Assembly (NCBI GenBank): GCA_017577945.1
Contig: PKQS01000007.1
Location: 62,001-126,000, forward strand
Direction: 5' to 3'
DNA length: 64,000 bases
Source: Bacillota bacterium
Lineage (GTDB): Bacteria; Bacillota; Limnochordia; Limnochordales; ZCTH02-B6
This document shows positions 24,769 to 36,396 of this stretch, one piece after another. The notes below the pieces were generated by a model. It searched no databases and had not been told where the DNA came from. It saw only the letters and a list, made by a program, of their open reading frames with translations. The translations under genes and the position numbers were made by a program. Within the stretch, counting starts at the first letter, position 1. Each line of letters begins with the position of its first letter.

Positions 24769-26553
24769 ATGGGGTACCCGTGGATTAAGGCGCTGCATTA
24801 CCTGGGCCTCGCGCTGCTACTGGGTGGGCCCGTGTTCTGGCATTTCATCCGCCCCGGCGACCGGCCTGGGCCTTCGTCGCCTCGGGGGTGGGTGTTGCTC
24901 GCCGCGGGTTTCATGCTGTTCGTGGGCAGCGGCTACCTGGACGCCGTGCGGGCGGCGCGGGATTTATGGGGCGAGCTGCTGCCCGGTGATACGTTTTATT
25001 TCCTGATCGAGAGCCGCTACGGCCTCATCGTGCTGGGCAAGTCGGCCCTGGCGGCGGTTTTCGCGCTCATTGCGGCGCTGCGGCTTCGGGGCGTCATCGG
25101 GAAAGGCCTGCTGGCGGCGACAGGTCTCGGCGTCGTGTATCTGGTGGCGCTGGCGTCGCATGCCGCGGCCGACGGGCGGCTCGGCTTGCTGTTCGATATG
25201 CTGCACCTGGCCGGCCTGGCCGTCTGGGGCGGCGGGTTGATCCACTTCGCCGGCTCGGACTGGCCCCGCCCCGCGGGAGACGTCGTTCCCGAATCGGAGC
25301 GACGGGAACTGGCGCGGTCGGCCCGGCGCTTTTCGCTGGTGGGCGTCGTGTTCGTCGCTGTCCTGATCGGTTCCGGCGCCTACATGTCCTGGCGGCTCAT
25401 CTACAGCGTCATCGCCGTGACGGGCACGCCCTACGGGCTGTCGCTGCTGCGCAAGCTGGTGCTGCTGGCGGCGCTTTTGGCTCTCGCGGCCGTCAACCAT
25501 TTCTACTTCGTGCCCCGGCTGGAGCAAGGCGACGGATCCGGGCGGCTGGTGCGCCGCTTCCGCGGCGCGGTGTGGGGCGAGGTGGCGCTGCTTCTCGGCA
25601 TTTTGGCCTTCGCGGGCATGATGACCTCCGGCGCGCCGCCCAAGGAGCCGCAAGCCATTCCGCGGCCCATTTTCCAGACCGGCTCGGTCGGAGGAGTGCA
25701 TTACGAGATCAGTGTCACGCCGTCCCCGGCGGGCAACCTGGTCTTCGACCTGCGGCTGGCGGATCCGGCAGGCCGGCCGGTGACGGCGGACCGACCGTCG
25801 ATGGAGTTGACGATGCCCGAGCACGTCATGCCGCCGTACTATGCCGCCATGGAGCGGGTCGCGCCGGGACGCTACCAGGCCGACCTGATTCTGCCCATGT
25901 CGGGCCGTTGGGTCATCTACGTGCGGCCGGCCGTCGACGGCGCGCCGCTGGGCGACATCGTGTTGGATTTTCGCACCGCGGCGAGCCTCCGAGAGCAGCA
26001 GCGGCAGTGGTACATTTCCCACTGGCGGGCGACGCGCTGGCCGCTAGGGCCGCTGGTGACCGTATTCTGGGTCAGCCTGGTGGTGCTGGCGATTTACGGC
26101 CTGCGCGCCGGGCGGCGGAAACCGGAATTCAAGCCGCTGCTGATCAGCAGCGGCCTGCTGCTGTTCTTCAGCCTGTGGCAGGTAGGGTCGCTGTTCATCG
26201 CCAAGGGCTATCCCACGGAGGATCAGCCCAATCCGCTGCCGGCCACGCAAGAGGTTATCGCCCTGGGCCGGGAGCTGTACATGGCCAATTGCGCCGTCTG
26301 CCACGGCGCGGAAGGCCGGGGCGACGGGCCGCTGCGGGACGAAATGTGGCCGCCGCCGTCCCGGCTGACGCTGATGGCGCCGTGGCACCCCGACGGCGAG
26401 CTGTACTGGTTTATCACCAAGGGCGTCCCGGGCACCGCCATGCCGGCGTTCGAGCAGGCGCTCACCGACGAGGAGCGGTGGGCCATTGTGCGTTTCCTGC
26501 GCACGCTGCCGCGTGAAGACTACATCTGGTTCCCGGGCGACCGTCTCTACTGA
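24769..26553 (+). CDS. CopD - YtkA/FixH-like - cytochrome c fusion membrane protein
   Basis: Protein of 594 residues with three modules. Residues 1-290 are a CopD-like copper-transport membrane domain of eight helices with LGGPVFWHF and LHLAGLAVWGGGLIHFAGS. Residues 310-410 form an extracytoplasmic beta domain of the YtkA/FixH kind (ISVTPSPAGNLVFDLRLADP, MPEHVMPPYYAAM with possible His/Met copper ligands, GRWVIYVRP). After two further helices, residues 495-580 form a class I cytochrome c: CAVCHG at about 508-513 and axial Met in GTAMPAFEQ. The set suggests copper delivery to, or electron flow near, a haem-copper oxidase. ATG 24769; 78 bp after copC. Confidence 0.88.
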   Translation: MGYPWIKALHYLGLALLLGGPVFWHFIRPGDRPGPSSPRGWVLLAAGFMLFVGSGYLDAVRAARDLWGELLPGDTFYFLIESRYGLIVLGKSALAAVFALIAALRLRGVIGKGLLAATGLGVVYLVALASHAAADGRLGLLFDMLHLAGLAVWGGGLIHFAGSDWPRPAGDVVPESERRELARSARRFSLVGVVFVAVLIGSGAYMSWRLIYSVIAVTGTPYGLSLLRKLVLLAALLALAAVNHFYFVPRLEQGDGSGRLVRRFRGAVWGEVALLLGILAFAGMMTSGAPPKEPQAIPRPIFQTGSVGGVHYEISVTPSPAGNLVFDLRLADPAGRPVTADRPSMELTMPEHVMPPYYAAMERVAPGRYQADLILPMSGRWVIYVRPAVDGAPLGDIVLDFRTAASLREQQRQWYISHWRATRWPLGPLVTVFWVSLVVLAIYGLRAGRRKPEFKPLLISSGLLLFFSLWQVGSLFIAKGYPTEDQPNPLPATQEVIALGRELYMANCAVCHGAEGRGDGPLRDEMWPPPSRLTLMAPWHPDGELYWFITKGVPGTAMPAFEQALTDEERWAIVRFLRTLPREDYIWFPGDRLY

Positions 26554-26653
26554 GGGAGCGGGAGCGGCCGTCCGGGGCGTCGCTCGCGCACCGCGGCTCG
26601 GGGCAAGAGCGGCGCACCAAGGGCGAAGCGCAAGCGAACCAGGGTAGAAAGCG

Positions 26654-26698
26654 GCCGGCGGAGCGACGAAAGGTTTGGCTCCGCCGGCTTTCTTTTTC
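26654..26698 (+). terminator. Intrinsic terminator after the cop genes
   Basis: GCCGGCGGAGC (26654-26664) pairs with GCTCCGCCGGC (26678-26688), an 11-bp perfect stem followed by TTTCTTTTTCT. It separates the cop genes from the AsmA-like operon. Confidence 0.88.
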
Positions 26699-26772
26699 TG
26701 CGCGCGCCGGCGGCCGCTTCTCCGGCCATTTTGTGCCTTTTTTAGAAATTGAATCGATTTCGGAAATCTTCA

Positions 26773-26801
26773 TTGACTCCTTCTTCAGCCCCCGATATGC
26801 T
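26773..26801 (+). promoter_or_regulatory. Candidate sigma-A promoter of the AsmA/SurA-like operon
   Basis: TTGACT (26773-26778), 17-bp spacer and TATGCT (26796-26801) in a locally AT-rich stretch, 55 bp upstream of the AsmA-like start. The rest of the 300-bp gap upstream holds the terminator at 26654-26698 and no gene that I can support. Confidence 0.55.
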
Positions 26802-26855
26802 AGGAACAGACGGCGGCTTCGTCGCCGGAAATAACGCGGTGCCGGAGGGGAGCCG

Positions 26856-28712
26856 ATGATGAACGGGAAAAAAGCGGTCTTGCCCGCGCTCGTCGTGCTC
26901 CTGCTCGGCGCGGTGTTGTTGTCGCTCAACGAATTTCCGCTGCCAGGGCGCTGGCGTCAAGTCGCGGCCGGGCAGCTCGGTCGAGCGCTGGGCGCGCCGG
27001 TGACGATCGGTTGGGTGCGCATCGGCTTCGGCGGCGTCACGCTGCATGACGTAACCGTAGACGGCTCTTGGCCCATGCGCGTGCAGCGGATCGTCTTGGG
27101 CTGGTCGCTGCGGGACTTGGCGCGCAGCGGGGACGTGCTGGCCGCGACGCGGTACGTGGAGCTGACCGGGCTGGAGGCGGTGCTGCCGGCGGGCGAGCGG
27201 ACGCCGGCAAACGAAGGCAAGGAGAGTGTGCAGGCGCCCGCGGAGCCGGCGGCGGAGGACGGAAAGGAGGCAGGCGCGCAGCCCCCGTGGGCTGCGCTTC
27301 TGGAGGCGTGGCCCCCTCACCGGGTTGTCGAGGTGCGCCTGGTCGACGGGCGGATCCGCGGCGTTGACGCGTCCATCCGCGGCCGCGGCGCCGTGCAGGG
27401 CGGAACGCTGTCCGGGCGCCTTGAGGCGGCACGAGGCGGAGAGCGGCTGGCGGCGGAGGGGACCGTACGCCTGGCGGACGGTGTGCTGGACGTAGCCGTG
27501 AATGCAGCGGACCTGAACTTGGCCGACTACGTGCCGGCGCTGGCGCGCTGGGACATCGGCGGCCGGGCGGACTTTTTCGGCACGCTGACCGGAACGGTGG
27601 CGGATCCCCTCCTGCAGGGGACGCTGGCGTCCGGCGGCGGCCGGCTGTTCGGGCAACCCTTCAGCAGCCTTCAGGGCGACGTCGAGCTGGATCGGCGCCG
27701 TTTCGCCTTCGCCCGGGCCCGGGTCGTGCAAGGGACGTCGCTGTATTTCCTGGACGGGCACATCGCCTTCCCCGGGGGCGCCGGAGGCACCGCGGCGGTG
27801 GAGCTGACGCTGCGGACAGACGGCGGGCGCGCCGAGACGATTCTAGGGGCGCTTGGCTGGAAGGTACCGGTGGAAGCCGGGCTGGCGGGCACGGTGATGT
27901 TGCGCGGGCCGCTGGGCCAGGTCGAGGCGGAAGGCGACGTGGTGTTGACCCACGGCGTCGCCTACGGGCAGCCGTTTGATCGCCTGACCGGGCGGTTTCG
28001 CTATGCGGACGGCCACTTCGCCGTCGAGGAGTCCAGCGGGCGCGTCCGCGAAGGTGTCGTGCACATCCGCGGCGGCGGCCCCGTGCAAGGCTCCTGGGAG
28101 CTGGCGGTGGAGGCGCAGAACGTGCCGCTCCAGGCGCTGCGCTTTATCCGGGAGCGGCTGCCGGAGCTCAGCGGGGTGGCCGACTTTGCCGGCGTGGTGT
28201 CGGGCGGCGCCGGCGGAACACCCCGAGCCGAAGGGAGCGTGCGCGGCCGGTACGTGACGCTGGGGAACTGGGCCTTCGAGGACGCCGAAGGCACGCTGGC
28301 TTACGATGGCGAGGCGTTTTCTTTGTCGGGGCTGCGGCTGCAGCGCCGCGGCGGCGGGACGTACTCCGTCGCCGGGCGAGTAGGTGCGGGACGCACCCAG
28401 GCGCCGCTGGAGTTGACCGTCGCCGTGGAAGGCGAGTCGCTGGGCGACTTGCTGGTGCTTCTCGGTGCGCCGCCCGTGCCGGCCGCCGCCGGAACCGTGA
28501 GCGCCGCGGCGGAGGTGGCGGGCACGGTCGAGGCGCCGACGGCGCGCATCCACATCGACGCGCGCAACGTGACGGTCGTCGGTCGGCGCCTGGGGCTGGG
28601 GCTGACGCTGCACTGGGCCGGCGGCCGCGTCGAGGTGGAACAGTGGGCGCGCGTAGCAGGAAGCGAGCCTGCCGCAGGCGAAGGCAACGAGAGGCAGCCG
28701 GGCCCGTCGTAA
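26856..28712 (+). CDS. AsmA/TamB-like envelope protein
   Basis: Protein of 618 residues with an N-terminal membrane anchor (residues 7-25) and a long extracytoplasmic part made of repeated beta-strand units with glycine turns. Examples are [20 protein letters not shown] at residues 49-68, [20 protein letters not shown], and repeated GTLSGRLEA or [21 protein letters not shown] blocks. This is the AsmA/TamB/YhdP pattern of bridge-like lipid-transfer or outer-membrane assembly proteins, which are characteristic of diderm bacteria. A poorly conserved Ala/Glu-rich insert spans about 115-145. ATG 26856 (or 26859) follows GGAGGGG. The SurA-like gene starts 65 bp after it. The assignment rests on architecture, not close identity. 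Confidence 0.68.
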   Translation: MMNGKKAVLPALVVLLLGAVLLSLNEFPLPGRWRQVAAGQLGRALGAPVTIGWVRIGFGGVTLHDVTVDGSWPMRVQRIVLGWSLRDLARSGDVLAATRYVELTGLEAVLPAGERTPANEGKESVQAPAEPAAEDGKEAGAQPPWAALLEAWPPHRVVEVRLVDGRIRGVDASIRGRGAVQGGTLSGRLEAARGGERLAAEGTVRLADGVLDVAVNAADLNLADYVPALARWDIGGRADFFGTLTGTVADPLLQGTLASGGGRLFGQPFSSLQGDVELDRRRFAFARARVVQGTSLYFLDGHIAFPGGAGGTAAVELTLRTDGGRAETILGALGWKVPVEAGLAGTVMLRGPLGQVEAEGDVVLTHGVAYGQPFDRLTGRFRYADGHFAVEESSGRVREGVVHIRGGGPVQGSWELAVEAQNVPLQALRFIRERLPELSGVADFAGVVSGGAGGTPRAEGSVRGRYVTLGNWAFEDAEGTLAYDGEAFSLSGLRLQRRGGGTYSVAGRVGAGRTQAPLELTVAVEGESLGDLLVLLGAPPVPAAAGTVSAAAEVAGTVEAPTARIHIDARNVTVVGRRLGLGLTLHWAGGRVEVEQWARVAGSEPAAGEGNERQPGPS

Positions 28713-28777
28713 GCGGGGCGCGAGTGCCATCCTCCGCCGCGGGCGGAGAGACGACTACAGGAACGGAGACGATATCG

Positions 28778-29683
28778 ATGCGAAAGTGGCTGGAAGGTCT
28801 ACGCAAGGGCGGCGTGCGGGCGATCATCGCGGCCGTAGCGGTGGTGCTGGTGGCCGGCGGCGCCTGGACGCTTCTGGCCCAAGACCGGGGCGAGATTGTA
28901 GCCCGGGTCAACGGCGAGGCCATCACCAAAGATGAGCTGTACGACATGATGTACCGGTACGTGGGGCCGCAGGTGCTGGAGGAACTGATCCTAATTCGCC
29001 TAGTCGAGCAGGAGGCGGCCGCGCAAGGCATTACCGTGGCGCAGGAGGACATCGACGCGGAAGTGGCGGCGCTGGCCCAGCAGGTGGGCGGGATGGAACA
29101 GCTGCAGCTGGTGCTGGCGCAGCAAGGCGCCACGCTGGACCAGCTGCAAGACGACATTCGCCGGACGCTGCTGCTGCGCGCGTTGCTGGAGCCGCAAGTC
29201 AAGGTGGCCGAGGAGGAAGTGCGGCAATTCTTTGAGGAGAACTCCGACTTGTTCGCCCAGCGGGAAATGGTCCGGGCGCGGCACATTCTGGTGTCGACGA
29301 AGGAAGAGGCGGAAGAGCTGCGCCGGCAGCTGCTGGACGGCGCGGACTTCGCGGCGCTGGCGCAGCAGCACTCCCGGGACACGGCCACGAAGTCCCGCGG
29401 CGGCGACCTGGGCTGGTTCGGCCGCGGCGTGATGGTGGCGCCCTTCGAGGAGGCCGCCTTCGCTCTGAAGCCGGGCGAGATCAGCGAGCCGGTCGAGACG
29501 AGCTTCGGCTACCATCTGATCTTGGTGGAAGAGCGGATGGAAGCGAAGTCGGCGGAATTCAACGCTGAGGTGGCCGCGACCATCCGGCAGATCTTGACGG
29601 AGGAGAAGATGCAGGAGCAGCTCGGTCCGTGGCTCCAGTCGCTGCGGCAGAAGGCCAACGTGGAAATCTTGATTGGCCGCTGA
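28778..29683 (+). CDS. SurA/PrsA-like peptidyl-prolyl isomerase (parvulin)
   Basis: Membrane-anchored foldase of 301 residues: anchor at residues 14-33 (no lipobox cysteine, unlike Bacillus PrsA), SurA_N-like helical domain ([15 protein letters not shown] through about residue 150), a parvulin domain at about 165-265 ([48 protein letters not shown]) and a C-terminal helix. It assists folding of exported proteins. ATG 28778 follows GGAG by 9 bp; the frame stays open upstream over the AsmA-like 3' end. The pairing with an AsmA-like gene suggests envelope assembly. Confidence 0.88.
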   Translation: MRKWLEGLRKGGVRAIIAAVAVVLVAGGAWTLLAQDRGEIVARVNGEAITKDELYDMMYRYVGPQVLEELILIRLVEQEAAAQGITVAQEDIDAEVAALAQQVGGMEQLQLVLAQQGATLDQLQDDIRRTLLLRALLEPQVKVAEEEVRQFFEENSDLFAQREMVRARHILVSTKEEAEELRRQLLDGADFAALAQQHSRDTATKSRGGDLGWFGRGVMVAPFEEAAFALKPGEISEPVETSFGYHLILVEERMEAKSAEFNAEVAATIRQILTEEKMQEQLGPWLQSLRQKANVEILIGR

Positions 29684-29746
29684 CGAGAAGGTTCCGGACA
29701 AGCCGGCGCGGCCGGCCGCGCCGCGGAGCCGGCGACGCAAAGCGTG

Positions 29747-29782
29747 AAAGAGCGGACGACGTAACGTTGTCCGCTCTTTTTT
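29747..29782 (+). terminator. Intrinsic terminator after the SurA-like gene
   Basis: AAAGAGCGGAC (29747-29757) pairs with GTCCGCTCTTT (29769-29779), an 11-bp perfect stem that runs into a run of T. It closes the AsmA/SurA-like operon. Confidence 0.92.
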
Positions 29783-29833
29783 CGTTACGGATGCGTTTTC
29801 TGCGCCGCGAATACCTGCGTAGGCTCGGGCGCT

Positions 29834-31159
29834 TCATTCGCCGGCGGCCGCCGCTTCCGGCGAGCGAGCCGCCTCGCCGCCTTCTCCAGCGGGCGCGGCG
29901 GCCCTTGACGAGCGAGCCGCTTCACCGCTTTCTCCGGCGGGTGTGGCGGCCGCCGGAAAACCGGAAGGCTCGTTGCCCGAAGCGGCCGGCGCGAAGGCAG
30001 GCTGGACCGCCGCGGCGGCTGCCACTGGCCGCTCCGATCGGCCGTCAGCCGCCTTCTTTCCGCCGCCGGCCGGCCACCAGGCCTGGCTGAACACGCCCGC
30101 TTTGTGCGCCGCTTTCAGCGCGATGACGGCGGCCGGGCCGACGATGACGCCCCACACGCCCACCGTCACCAGCCCGGCCCACAGGGCCAAGAGCATCAAG
30201 AGCGGATGCACGCCGACCGAGTCGCCCAGCAGCTTCGGCTGCAGCACTTGCCGCACCACGAACATGACCGCGCACGTTACGGCCAAGACAACGGCCTGGC
30301 CCACCGCCCCCATATACAGCGCGTATCCCGCCCACGGCAGCAAGACGAGCGCCGGCCCCACCATGGGGATGGAATCGAGGATGGCCAAGACCACCGACAG
30401 CACGATCCAGTAGCGCGTCTGCGCGAAAAGGAGGCCCGTGGCCGCCAGCGCCGCGCTGATCAGGAACAAGATGAAGTAGGCGCGGAAAAAGCTGGCCAAG
30501 TCCCGTAGGATCTTGTCCTGGGCCTCCGCGGCCACCTCGCGCACGCGCGCCGGCAACGCCTGCACCAGCACGGAATGCACGACGTAGCGGTCTTTGGCGA
30601 AAAAGAACGTGGCAACCACGGCGAGGGCCAGCACCAACGAAATCGTCGGCACGGCGGCCACGGCGTCCAGCACGCGGTCGACGGCGGCGGCCGCGAGCTC
30701 CGTGCCGGACCGCGCCACGTTCTGCGCCGCCTGCTGCAAGTAGGCCTGCACTTCGGCGGGCAGCTCCTGGAACATGCGCTGTCCCCACGCGAGGAACGTA
30801 TTGAACAGCTCCACGGCGGCATCTTGGTGCGCGGGCAGCAGCCGGCTAAGCTGGATGAGCTCGCGCGTCAGCTCCGTCGCGAGCCACGTACCCGCATAGC
30901 CCACGACGCCCACCACCAGGGCCAGCGCCAGCGCCGCCGCGACGCCGCGCGGCAGCCGTCCCCATCGCTCGAAAAAGCCTACGATCGGCTCAATCAAGTT
31001 GGCCAGCACGAGGCCGATGACGAAGGGCAGCAGCGACAGGAAGACGGGGCCGCGGAACACGATGAGGGCGGCCAGCACGCCGATCCACAACAAGGTGCGC
31101 AAGTCGATGGCCAACCGCAACCGGCGCCAGCCTCCTCCAGTCAAGGGAGCTTGCGCCAT
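29834..31159 (-). CDS. AI-2E family transporter / YtvI-like permease
   Basis: Polytopic membrane protein of 441 residues of the AI-2E/PerM family. About eight helices are visible, with the family hallmarks RDLASFFRAYFILFLISA, ILDSIPMVGPALVLLPWAG, VVRQVLQPKLLGDSVGVHPL and GVIVGPAAVIALK. Members export autoinducer-2 or act as Na+/H+ antiporters, and YtvI is a sporulation-expressed member; the substrate here is unknown. The last ~90 residues are Ala/Gly/Glu-rich and include a tandem 16-residue repeat, unlike family relatives, so the tail is probably disordered in the cytoplasm. The start at ATG 31159 is preceded by GGAGG. Confidence 0.85.
   Translation of the reverse strand: MAQAPLTGGGWRRLRLAIDLRTLLWIGVLAALIVFRGPVFLSLLPFVIGLVLANLIEPIVGFFERWGRLPRGVAAALALALVVGVVGYAGTWLATELTRELIQLSRLLPAHQDAAVELFNTFLAWGQRMFQELPAEVQAYLQQAAQNVARSGTELAAAAVDRVLDAVAAVPTISLVLALAVVATFFFAKDRYVVHSVLVQALPARVREVAAEAQDKILRDLASFFRAYFILFLISAALAATGLLFAQTRYWIVLSVVLAILDSIPMVGPALVLLPWAGYALYMGAVGQAVVLAVTCAVMFVVRQVLQPKLLGDSVGVHPLLMLLALWAGLVTVGVWGVIVGPAAVIALKAAHKAGVFSQAWWPAGGGKKAADGRSERPVAAAAAVQPAFAPAASGNEPSGFPAAATPAGESGEAARSSRAAAPAGEGGEAARSPEAAAAGE
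29861..29956. repeat. Two-copy 48-bp tandem repeat inside the AI-2E permease tail
   Basis: Two 48-bp units starting at 29861 and 29909 encode related 16-residue blocks (AATPAGESGEAARSSR and AAAPAGEGGEAARSPE). They keep frame, so the repeat is coding. Confidence 0.8.
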
Positions 31160-31196
31160 TATACCGCGCGGGCGCGGGGCCAGCCAAGCCGCTCCG

Positions 31197-32402
31197 TCAA
31201 GCCCGCTGCCGCCGCAACACCGCGACCGTGTCGCGGGCGATGACCCGCTCCTCGTCGGTTGGGATGACGAACGCCCGCACTTTCGACCGCGGCGTCGTAA
31301 TCTCCACTTCCTCGCCGGAGACCTGGTTGCGCTCCGGATCCAGCTCCAGTCCCAAATACGTCAGCCGGCTGCAGAGCTGGGCCCGCAGCATGGGGGAACG
31401 TTCGCCGATGCCCGCCGTGAAGGCGATGGCGTCCACGCCGTCCATGGCCGCGGCGTAGGCGCCGATGTACTTGCGCACCCGGTACTCGTACATGTCGAAG
31501 GCCAGCTTCGCGCGCGGGTTGCCTTCCAGCACGCCGCGCTCGATGTCGCGCATGTCCGGACCGATGCCGGAGATGCCTTTCAGGCCGCTCTCGCGGTTGA
31601 GCAGCGCGTTGATCTCGGACACCGTCATGCCCTCGTGGGCCAAAAGGAAGATGACCGCTCCCGGGTCGATGTCGCCCGAGCGCGTGCCCATCATCAGCCC
31701 TTCCAGCGGCGTGAAGCCCATGGACGTGTCCACGGACCGGCCGTTCTGGATGGCGGCGATGCTGGCGCCGTTGCCCAGGTGGCACGAGATGATGCGCAGC
31801 GACTCCAGGGGCCGGTTCATCAACGCCGCCACCCGCTCGGCCACGTACTTGTGGGAAATGCCGTGGAACCCGTAGCGGCGGATGCGCAGCCGCTCGTAGA
31901 GTTCGTAGGGCAGGCCGTAAAGGTAGGCGTAAGGCGGCATGCTGGAGTGCAGGGCCGTGTCGAACACGGCTACCTGGGGAACGCCGGGAAGAAGCTGGGC
32001 GCAGGCGTCGATGCCCGCGACGTTGTGGGGGTTGTGCAGCGGCGCCAGGTCGCTGATGTCGACCAGCGACTGCCGCACCTCGTCGGTGACCAGCACCGCT
32101 TCGCGGAACAGCTCGCCGCCGTGCACGACCCGGTGGCCCACAGCGTCTACGGTCCCGGATTGGCCCGTGACGCCGCTTTCCTCCATCAGGCGCAGCACCA
32201 GCCCGATGGCGTCGCGGTGCTCGTACACCGGGCGCACCGACCGGAATTCCTCGTCGCCGGCCTTGTGCACGATGATGGCGTCTTCGGCGCCGATGCGCTC
32301 GACCCGCCCCGACGCCAGCACCGGCTCGGGTTCGCCGGCGGACATGTCGAACAGCTTGTACTTGACCGACGAGCTGCCGCAGTTGAGGACGAAGACTTTC
32401 AT
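31197..32402 (-). CDS. ackA: Acetate kinase
   Basis: ATP:acetate phosphotransferase of 401 residues, the usual length, which interconverts acetate plus ATP and acetyl phosphate plus ADP. Signatures are VLNCGSSSVKYKLFD at the start, GHRVVHGG near 97, FDTALHSSMP, RRYGFHGISHKYV, CHLGNGASIAA, SMGFTPLEGLMMGTRSGD and FTAGIGERSP. The start is ATG 32402 with AGGAG about 9 bp upstream; the frame remains open far upstream into the divergent gene, which is a shadow. No pta gene is next to it. It is divergent from the DUF1015 gene. Confidence 0.97.
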   Translation of the reverse strand: MKVFVLNCGSSSVKYKLFDMSAGEPEPVLASGRVERIGAEDAIIVHKAGDEEFRSVRPVYEHRDAIGLVLRLMEESGVTGQSGTVDAVGHRVVHGGELFREAVLVTDEVRQSLVDISDLAPLHNPHNVAGIDACAQLLPGVPQVAVFDTALHSSMPPYAYLYGLPYELYERLRIRRYGFHGISHKYVAERVAALMNRPLESLRIISCHLGNGASIAAIQNGRSVDTSMGFTPLEGLMMGTRSGDIDPGAVIFLLAHEGMTVSEINALLNRESGLKGISGIGPDMRDIERGVLEGNPRAKLAFDMYEYRVRKYIGAYAAAMDGVDAIAFTAGIGERSPMLRAQLCSRLTYLGLELDPERNQVSGEEVEITTPRSKVRAFVIPTDEERVIARDTVAVLRRQRA

Positions 32403-32537
32403 GGGTGGGGGATCTCCTCTCGGGGCGCCGTGGCCTCCCGGCACGTCCCGCGGCCCCTTCTTGCTTGTCCGCCGCCGGCAGGAATCCCGGCCCCAAGGCG
32501 GGAATCCTTGGCGGCATAAGGTGAAGGAGTGAACATT

Positions 32538-36134
<3,597 letters not shown>

Positions 36135-36184
36135 CGGCGCGCACCGCCCTCGCGCGCCCCGCATACGCTGGCAGCAGCGGGGAG

Positions 36185-36304
36185 GTGGCGGCGACGACGG
36201 TGATCTTGGCTTTTTTGCTGGGCGCCACGGTGGCGTTGCTGGTGCTGGCCGTATGGGGGCCGGAATGGCCGCCGCGGAAGCGCCGGCGGCCGCCGGGCTG
36301 CTGA
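36185..36304 (+). CDS. Possible 39-residue single-helix membrane peptide
   Basis: A short frame from GTG 36185 encodes a hydrophobic helix (VILAFLLGATVALLVLAVW) followed by a basic Pro/Arg tail, RKRRRPPGC. GGGGAGG at 36179-36185 overlaps the GTG; GTG 36200 is a second possible start with longer spacing. It sits in the 260-bp gap between the CPBP protease and folPK. Small single-helix proteins of this type are common, but I have no family evidence and it may be chance. Confidence 0.3.
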   Translation: MAATTVILAFLLGATVALLVLAVWGPEWPPRKRRRPPGC

Positions 36305-36396
36305 ACGGCAGGAGTAGAACCGCGGCCAGCGAAAACGTGCGCAGACCGCCGCGCCCGCGCGGTGGACGAGCGGTGCGGGATGGCGGCTGGAGGCGG

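Noticed and set aside
29861..29956. Possible CRISPR-like or mobile repeat.
   Set aside because: Two in-frame coding units in a protein tail, without spacers or flanking mobile genes.
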